From the NCBI RefSeq assembly GCF_033958435.1, contig NC_134161.1:16926001-16990000 (forward strand): 64,000 nucleotides of DNA, in the 5' to 3' direction. The notes under the pieces are model-generated. The model was not told the DNA's origin, ran no database searches, and saw nothing but the letters and a program-made list of their open reading frames with translations. The first letter of the stretch is position 1, and each line of letters starts with the position of its first letter. The translations under genes and the position numbers were made by a program. Of the stretch, positions 57,001 through 64,000 are shown piece by piece. This stretch comes from Carettochelys insculpta (taxonomy: Eukaryota > Chordata > Testudines > Carettochelyidae).

Positions 57001-57244
57001 TGCTGTTTTCCCCGTCCGATGGCCTGCCGCAGCAGGAGGGCTCATGGCCGGATGGTCCTGGCCTCCGGCGCTTGTTACTGGGACTGGATTGAAGCTGTCC
57101 TGCATGTAGTTTGTTTGTTGCTTTTGTTTTTTTTTTTTTGCAAAAATAACAGCCGGCTAACTTGCAGTAGCCTCAGTACTTGAAAAACTTTAAAGAAAAA
57201 ACAGTTAAAGCCGTTGAATACGCTGCTTGGCCTTAGCCTAGTTC

Positions 57245-57440
57245 GGATTCCGTCTGCAGCCGACGGCGGTTAAGAGGAACTGGTGGGGACCGGATCGCGC
57301 ACGTGGCCGGGAGCGCGCGGGGGAGTGGCGCGCACCGGCGCATGCGCGGTCCGGCAGAAACTGCTTGGAAGATCCGATCTGCGGCGCCGGGCGAGCCCGA
57401 CACCTAATGTGGAGCACCCACGGGGACACTCGAAGAAGAA
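57245..57440 (-). repeat. 5' inverted terminal repeat of DIRS B
   Basis: Matches 58,690-58,878 of A with scattered differences. Ends CACTCGAAGAAGAA next to CTCGACCACTCC of element A. Confidence 0.85.
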
Positions 57441-58394
57441 CTCGACCACTCCCTTGGTGCGTACCCTCTGCGTCTGGGGCAGGGAGATCGTCGAGACACT
57501 GGAGAGAGCGATTTAGCATAATAGTCCAGCGGTTCAAACCCCAGGAAGGGTGAAGGTGGTGCCAGCCATGGTGAGGCTGGTTGTAAAAATGGAGAAGGCG
57601 GCTCCAGGTAGGCTAGGGGGGACCCCTGCCTTCTGGTTGGAGTCTGCAACATAGCGGAGGGCTGTGAGAAAGCAGCTCCACAGCCCTGTCCGGAGAGGGG
57701 CTGCAGTGCCTCCTCTTGTGAGCAGCCTTCCCCCTCCCTGGAGCAGGTAACTCCGCCCCCTGATGGGCGGGGGATCCCGGCCCCGTCGGCACCGTGCTAG
57801 GCACGCTCGAAGGCGGTGCCGCACGTGCGGTGTCCTTCTGCGCCTGCAGGCTACGTGCCTGAGCTCCCTGCACCGCCGGTTCCCTGGGGGTCGGTGCTGC
57901 TGTCTGCGGTGCCGCCGGTACCGGCGTTTGCTTAGCCGCCGCCCTGCCTGCGGTGCGGGGCGGCTGGCTGATTATCGGAGGCTGAGCCATTTCCACGTGG
58001 CTCTCCCTGCCGCCGCCGATCAGCTGTTGCTGCGGCTGGGGGCTGCTTGCTCCTCCCGTCCCGCTCACTGTTGCTGCCGGCAGGGATCGGGCTGGAGAAA
58101 CTTTCCTCTGTTTTTGCGCTGATGGAGTGAGGGAGGCAGCTTTCCTTTTATGGGCCCCGGAGGGTCCCTCCTGCTGCAGCCGCTCCGGCACGTCTGGCTG
58201 GAGGCCTTGTCAAGAAGCAGCATTTTGATCCGCATCTCCCTGTCCCTCCGTGCTCTGGTTGTTAATTTAGCACAGAAGGCGCATTTCTGTGCCACATGGG
58301 ACTCCCCCAGGCACCTTATGCATAGACTGTGCCCATCGGACACTGGCATCGCCTCTCGGCAGGACTCACATTTTTTAAAGCCTGAAGAGGACAT
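57441..58394 (-). pseudogene. DIRS A: Gag-like N-terminal part
   Basis: ATG at 58,394. The first ~45 residues carry spaced cysteines (KKCESC, SLCIRCLG, VAQKCAFC), a likely zinc-binding motif, then a basic region. The frame shifts near 58,190-58,210 into a Pro/Ala/Ser-rich stretch (58,191-57,613), typical of the middle of DIRS Gag, and is then cut by element B at 57,440. The rest of Gag resumes at 51,430. Confidence 0.75.
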
Positions 58395-58704
58395 TGTTGG
58401 TGAGTCTTTGAGTTTTTAAGTGGGTACTTAGCACCTTCTTTGTGCTGTTTTCCCCGTCCGATGGCCTGCCTCAGCAGGAGGGCTGATGGCCCTAGCTCCT
58501 GGCCTCCGGCGCTTGTTACTGGGACTGGGCTGAGCTGTCCCTCTCATAGCTTGTTTGTTGGTTTTTTTTTTTTTTTTTAACAAAATAACAACCGGCTAAC
58601 TTGCAGTAGCCTAAGTAACTGAAAAACTTCAAAGAAAAAACAGATAAAGTCGTTGAATACGCTATTTGGCCTTAGCCTAGTCGGATTCCGTCTGCAGCCG
58701 ACGG

Positions 58705-58878
58705 CGGGTAAGAGGAACTGGCGGGGACCGGATCGCGCACATGGCCAGGAGCGCGCAAGGGAGCGGCGTGCGCTGGCGCATGCGCGGTCCGGCAGAAACT
58801 GCTTGGAAGATCCGATCTGCGGCGCCGGGCAAGCCCGTCACCTATTGTGGAGCACCCACGGGGACACTCGAAGAAGAA
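58705..58878 (-). repeat. 5' inverted terminal repeat of DIRS A
   Basis: Ends GTGGAGCACCCACGGGGACA then CTCGAAGAAGAA, directly abutting MS2 at 58,879. Confidence 0.85.
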
Positions 58879-61800
58879 CGCCCCCCGCCCGCCCCGCCCC
58901 AAGGTCCCTGCCCCGCATGGCACCACGACATCCCCCCGCCCCGAGCAGCACCACAGCTCCTCCTCCCGCCCGAGGTCCCTGCCCCGAGCAGCACCAGGGC
59001 TGCCCCCGCCCCGAGATCCCTCCCCTGGGCGGCACCAGGGCTGCCCCCGCCCCGAGATCCCTCCCCTGGGCAGCGCCATGACTGCCCCCACCCAAGATCC
59101 CTCCCCTGGGCAGCGCCACAACTGCCCCCGCCCCGAGATCCCTCCCCTGGGCGGCAACACGACAACGCCCTGAGGTCCCTCCTCCAAGCAGCACTGCGGC
59201 TCGCCCCCCCCCCCCCCCCCGAGATCCCTCCCTTCGGCAGCACCACGATAAGCCCCTGAGATTCCTGCCCCGAGCGGCACCACAACAAACCCCCCAGGGT
59301 CCCTCTCCTGAGCAGCACCACGGCTCCTACCCCGCCCCCAGATCCCTGCCCCGGGCGGCACCAAGGCTCCCCCCTGCCGCAAGATCCCTCCCCTGGGCAG
59401 CACCACGGCCCCCCCTTGAGATCCCTGCCCTGGCCAGCACCAGGGCTGCGCCCCGAGATCCCTGCCCCGAGCGGCACCATGACAATCCCCTGAGGTCCCT
59501 GCCCCAAGCGGCACCACAACAAACCCCCCGCCCGGGGTCCCTCTCCTGAGCGGCACCACAACAAACCCCCCGCCCGGGGTCCCTCTCCTGAGCAGCACCA
59601 CGGCTCCTACCCCGAGCGACACCACGGCTCCCCCTCCCCGAGATCCCTGCCCCGGGCGGCACCACGACAAACCCCCTGGGGTCCCTCTCCTGAGCAGCAC
59701 CATGGCTCCTACCCCGGGCAGCACCATGGCTCCCCCTCCCTGAGATCCCTGCCCCGAGCAGCACCACAGCTTCCCCCCACCCCAAGATCCCTCCCCTGGG
59801 CGGCACCAGGGCTGCCTCCCGAGATCCCTCCCCTGGTCAGCACCACAACAACCCCTTGAGGTCCCTGCCCCGAGCGGCACCGCGGCTTCCCCTCCCTGCC
59901 AAGATCCCTCCCCTGGGCAGCACCACGACAACCCCCTGAGGTCCCTGCCCCCAGAAGCACCGCCGCTCCCCCACGCGATCCCTCCCCTGGGCAGCACCAC
60001 AACAAGCCCCTGAGATCCCTGCCCCGAGCAGCACCGCGGCTCCCCCCCAAGGTCCCTCCCTTGGGCAGCACCGCGGCTCCCCCCTGAGGTCCCTGCCCCG
60101 AGCAGCACCAGGGTACCCCTGAAGTCCCTGCCCCGAGCAGCACCAGGGTACCCCTGAAGTCCCTGCCCCGAGCAGCATCATGGCACCTCCAAAATCCCTC
60201 CGGTGGGCAGCACCACGGCAACCCACGAGATCCCTCCCCTGGGCGGCACCGCAGCTCCCCCCCTCCCCCCCGAGATCCCTTCCCCAAGCAGCACCACGGC
60301 TCCCCACCGACATCCCTCCCTTGGGCAGCACCACAGCTCCCCCCACCCGAGGTCCCTGCCCCGAGCAGCACCGTGGAGCCCCCCCAAGATCCCTCCCTTG
60401 GGCGGCACCACGGCTCCCCCCGCCCCAAGGTCCCTGCCCCAAGCAGCACCACGACAAACCCGCCCAGGGTCCCTCTCCTGAGCAGCACCACGGCTCCCAC
60501 TCCTCGAGATCCCTGCCCCGAGCGGCACCACGACAAACCCCCCGGGGTCCCTCTCCTAAGCAGCACCACAGCTTCCCGCCCCCCCTCCCCCCCCTGAGAT
60601 CCCTGCCCCGAGCGGCACCACAACAAACCCCCCCAGGGTCCCTCTCCTGAGCAGCACCACGACTCCTGCCCCGAGCAGCACAACGGCTCCCCCACCCAGC
60701 CGAGATCCCTGCCCTGAGCAGCACCAGGGCTCCCCCCGCCCCGAGATCCCACCCCTGGGTGGCACCACGACAACCCCCGAGGTCCCTGCCCCGAGCGGCA
60801 CCGCGGCTCCCCCCCGCCATCCCTCCCTTGGGTGGCACCATGACAACCCCCGAGATCCCTGCCCCGAGCAGCACCGCGGCTCCCCCCCGCCATCCCTCCC
60901 TTGGGTGGCACCATGACAACCCCCGAGGTCCCTGCCCCGAGCGGCACCGCAGCTCCCCCCCGCCATCCCTCCCTTGGGTGGCACCATGACAACCCCCGAT
61001 ATCCCTGCCCCGAGCAGCACCGCGGCTCCCCCCCGCCATCCCTCCCTTGGGTGGCACCACGACAACCCCCGAGGTCCCTGCCCCGAGCGGCACCGCAGCT
61101 CCCCCCCGCCATCCCTCCCTTGGGCGGCACCACGACAACCCCCTGAGATCTCTGCCCCGAGCAGCACCGCAGCTCCCCCCCGCCATCCCTCCCTTGGGCG
61201 GCACCACGGTAACCCCCAGAGATCCCTGCCCCGAGTGGCACTGCGGCTCCCCCCCGAGGTCCCTGCCCCGAGTGGCACCGTGGCTCCGCCCCGAGGTCCC
61301 TCCCTTGGGCAGCACCATGACAAACCCCTGAGGTCCCTGCCCCGAGCGGCACCACAGCTGCCCCCGAGGTCCCTGCCCCAAGTGGAACCACGACAACCCC
61401 CCCGAGATCCCTCCCTTGGGTGGCACCACGACAACCTCGCAAGGTCCCTGCCCCGAGCGGCACCGCGGGTGTCTGTCCCCCCCCCCCCCCACGAGGTCCC
61501 TGCCCCGAGCGGCACCACGACAAACCCCCCCCGGGGTCCCTCTCCTGAGCAGCACCACAGCTCTCCCCCTCCGCCCCCCGAGATCCCTGCCCCGAGCGGC
61601 ACCAAGGCTCCCCCCCGCCGCAAGATCCCTCCCCTGGGCGGCGCCACGACAATCCCCTGAGGTCCCTGCCCAGAGCGGCACCACGACAAACCCCCCCCAG
61701 GATCCCTCTCCTGAGCAGCACCACGACTCCTGCCCCGAGCAGCACCACAGCTCCCCCTCCCTGAGATCCCTGCCCCAAGCAGCACCACAGCTCCCCCACC

Positions 61801-64000
61801 CCGCCCCCGAGATCCCTCCCCTGGGCAGCACCGCGGCTCCCCTTCGAGGTCCCTCCCTTGGGCAGCACCAGGACACCCCCCCCCCCGAGGTCCCTGCCCC
61901 GAGCGGCACCGCAGCTCCCCCCCGCCATCCCTCCCTTGGGCGGCACCATGAAAACCCCCCGCGATCCCTGCCCCGGGTGGCACCACGGCTCCCCCTCCCC
62001 GAGATCCCTGCCCCGAGCGGCACCATGACAAACCCCCCGGGGTCCCTCTCCTGAGCGGCACCCCGACTCCTGCCCCAAGCAGCACAACGGCTCCCCCTCC
62101 GGCCGAGATCCCTGCCCTGAGCGGCACCACAGCTCCCCCACCCTGCCCCCGAGATCCCTCCTCTGGGCGGCACCACGATAACCCCGAGATCCCTGCCCCG
62201 AGCAGCACCGCGGCTCCCCTCCGCCATCCCTCCCTTGGGTGGCACCATGACAACCCCCGAGATCCCTGCCCCGAGCAGCACCGCGGCTCCCCCCCGCCAT
62301 CCCTCCCTTGGGTGGCACCACGACAACCCCCGAGGTCCCTGCCCCGAGCGGCACCACAGCTCCCCCCCGCCATCCCTCCCTTGGGCGGCACCACGACAAC
62401 CCCCCGAGGTCCCTGCCCCGAGTGGCACTGCGGCTCCCCCCCCCAGGTCCCTCCCTTGGGCAGCACTGCGGCTCCCCCCCGAGGTCCCTGCCCCAAGCAG
62501 CACCAGGGCTCCCCCCCGAGATCCCTCCCTTGGGAAGCACCATGGCTCCCCCCGAGGTCCCTGTCCCAAGCAGCACCGCAGCGCCCCCCCAAGATCCCTC
62601 CCTTGGGCGGCACCACAACAACCCCCCCCCCCCGAGATCCCTGCCCAGAGCGGCACCACGGCTCCCCCTCCCCGAGATCCCTGCCCCGAGCGGCATCATG
62701 ACAAACCCCCCGGGGTCCCTCTCCTGAGCGGCACCCCGACTCCTGCCCCAAGCAGCACAACGGCTCCCCCTCCGGCCGAGATCCCTGCCCTGAGCGGCAC
62801 CACAGCTCCCCCACCCTGCCCCCGAGATCCCTCCTCTGGGCGGCACCACGATAACCCCGAGATCCCTGCCCCGAGCAGCACCGCGGCTCCCCTCCGCCAT
62901 CCCTCCCTTGGGTGGCACCATGACAACCCCCGAGATCCCTGCCCCGAGCAGCACCGCGGCTCCCCCCCGCCATCCCTCCCTTGGGTGGCACCACGACAAC
63001 CCCCGAGGTCCCTGCCCCGAGCGGCACCACAGCTCCCCCCCGCCATCCCTCCCTTGGGCGGCACCACGACAACCCCCCGAGGTCCCTGCCCCGAGTGGCA
63101 CTGCGGCTCCCCCCCCCAGGTCCCTCCCTTGGGCAGCACTGCGGCTCCCCCCCGAGGTCCCTGCCCCAAGCAGCACCAGGGCTCCCCCCCGAGATCCCTC
63201 CCTTGGGAAGCACCATGGCTCCCCCCGAGGTCCCTGTCCCAAGCAGCACCGCAGCGCCCCCCCAAGATCCCTCCCTTGGGCGGCACCACAACAACCCCCC
63301 CCCCCCGAGATCCCTGCCCAGAGCGGCACCACGGCTCCCCCTCCCCGAGATCCCTGCCCCGAGCGGCATCATGACAAACCCCCCGGGGTCCCTCTCCTGA
63401 GCGGCACCCCGACTCCTGCCCCAAGCAGCACAACGGCTCCCCCTCCGGCCGAGATCCCTGCCCAGAGCGGCACCACGGCTCACCCAAAATCCCTCCCCTG
63501 GGCGGCACTGCAGCTCCCCCCCGAGATCCATGCCCCGAGCAGCACCGCAGCTCCCCCCACCCCCGAGGTCCCTCCCTTAGACAGCACCACAACAACCCTG
63601 GAGGTCCCTGCCCCGAGTGGCACCACGGTGCCCCACCACCCCCGAGATCCCTGCCCCGAGCGGCACCATGGCTCCACCCTGAGATCCCTGCCCCGAGTGG
63701 CACCAGGGCACCCCTGAAGTCCCTGCCCTGAGCTGCACTGCGGCTCCCCCCCGAGGTCCCTCCCTTGGGAAGTACCACGACTCCCCCCAGAGGCCCCTGC
63801 CCCGAGCGGCACCATGGCGCCCTCTGCCCCAAGATCCCACCCCTGAGCAGCACCACAGCTGCCCCCGAAGTCCCTGCCCCAAGTGGCACCACGACAACAC
63901 CCCCGAGGTCCCTCCCTTGGACGGCACCACGACAATCTCGCAAGGTCCCTGCCCCGAGCAGCACCGCGGGTGTCTGTCCCCCACCACCCCCAAGGTCCCT
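58879..64000. repeat. MS2 minisatellite, block c (to the window end)
   Basis: Same 33-40 bp unit as 42,277-46,771. It contains a large, almost perfect tandem duplication of 673 bp (about 62,028-62,700 and 62,701-63,373). No ROBO3 exon is visible. The 900-1,200 codon open frames on the - strand occur in several frames at once and are compositional. Confidence 0.93.

Larger units (their letters stand above)
51431..57440 (-). mobile_element. Inner DIRS-like element (B), nested in A
   Basis: Same family and orientation as A, 6,010 bp. Its own paired ends (51,431 onward and 57,440 backward) share CACCTAATGTGGAGC and CGGGCTCGCC-type variants, distinct from the A pair. The flanks GGGAAGGTGAC and CTCGACCACTCCC rejoin to match the uninterrupted copy of that site in B itself (GGTGACCTAGACCACTCCC near 55,829), so no target duplication was made. 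B is much more decayed than A: many frameshifts, stops, a deleted Gag cysteine motif and a mutated RT active site. Confidence 0.9.
46772..58878 (-). mobile_element. Outer DIRS-like element (A), interrupted by element B
   Basis: Tyrosine-recombinase retrotransposon of the DIRS order, coding strand -. Without B (51,431-57,440) it is 6,097 bp. Its ends are inverted repeats: 46,772 onward and 58,878 backward share ACAATAGGTGACGGGCTTGC and the following ~140 bp. The flanks (...CACCACGAAA and CGCCCCCCGCCC) rejoin into a normal MS2 unit (compare 44,678-44,698), so the insertion made no target duplication, as expected for DIRS. It encodes a Gag-like protein, RT/RNase H with a methyltransferase-like tail, and a recombinase. 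Confidence 0.9.

Noticed and set aside
51431..58878. The two DIRS copies as one element with duplicated ends, or as side-by-side tandem copies
   Set aside because: The terminal variants pair as outer with outer (ACAATAGGTGACGGGC) and inner with inner (CATTAGGTGTCGGGC), and removing the inner copy restores the host sequence. This fits nesting only.
59709..63332. 1,207-codon Gly/Arg-rich frame on the - strand (and 991- and 940-codon frames beside it)
   Set aside because: Translated MS2 minisatellite, open in more than one frame simultaneously. The frames also run into C runs, and length is set by repeat units.
1..64000. tRNA, rRNA or other structural RNA genes
   Set aside because: None seen. 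The only tRNA-related sequences are the 18-base primer binding sites.

Overview
This window is vertebrate genomic DNA, most likely from a reptile. A turtle is my best guess. The reasons are CR1-type LINE sequence, Gmr1-like LTR retrotransposons, DIRS-like tyrosine-recombinase retrotransposons, very GC-rich minisatellites, and a split-exon ROBO3/ROBO4 gene pair. There are no bacterial-style genes. The species call is inference; the gene and element calls rest on motifs, splice phases and flanking repeats read directly.

Layout. 1-12,870: a G-rich minisatellite (MS1, monomer about 45-48 bp) interrupted by a complete Gmr1-like LTR retrotransposon (548-6345, 5-bp duplication GGGTG) and a reverse-oriented solo LTR of the same family (11,576-11,997, duplication CAGGG). 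12,871-14,160 and 19,627-20,095: one older non-repetitive segment split by a second Gmr1-like copy (14,161-19,626, duplication CAGCG). 20,100-21,510: another MS1 block. 21,841-24,376: the 3' exons of ROBO4 on the + strand, poly(A) signal at 25,579. 26,075-41,295: ROBO3 on the - strand, 20 exons from the fifth Ig domain to the stop codon, all in frame with GT-AG introns, poly(A) signal at 26,095-26,100. The two genes converge tail to tail, the arrangement known for mammalian ROBO3/ROBO4. 41,296-64,000: one intron of ROBO3, or its 5' flank, with no further exon found. It is filled by a second minisatellite (MS2), an LTR, and two DIRS-like elements, one nested in the other (outer 46,772-58,878, inner 51,431-57,440).

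Working biology. ROBO3 and ROBO4 are single-pass Roundabout receptors (axon crossing at the midline; endothelial guidance and stability). Here ROBO3 keeps Ig5, three fibronectin-III domains, the membrane helix and the whole cytoplasmic tail. ROBO4 shows only its C-terminal tail. The transposons are mutated: both Gmr1-like copies share a Gag frameshift and carry private pol lesions, and both DIRS copies have coding damage.

Most interesting points: a 510-bp ROBO3 intron that is open in frame and divisible by three, at the place where mammals make Robo3.2 by intron retention; a Gypsy-class element with integrase ahead of reverse transcriptase; nested DIRS insertions whose flanks rejoin with no target duplication, the inner copy being the more decayed; and minisatellites in or beside both genes that are G-rich on the gene's sense strand.
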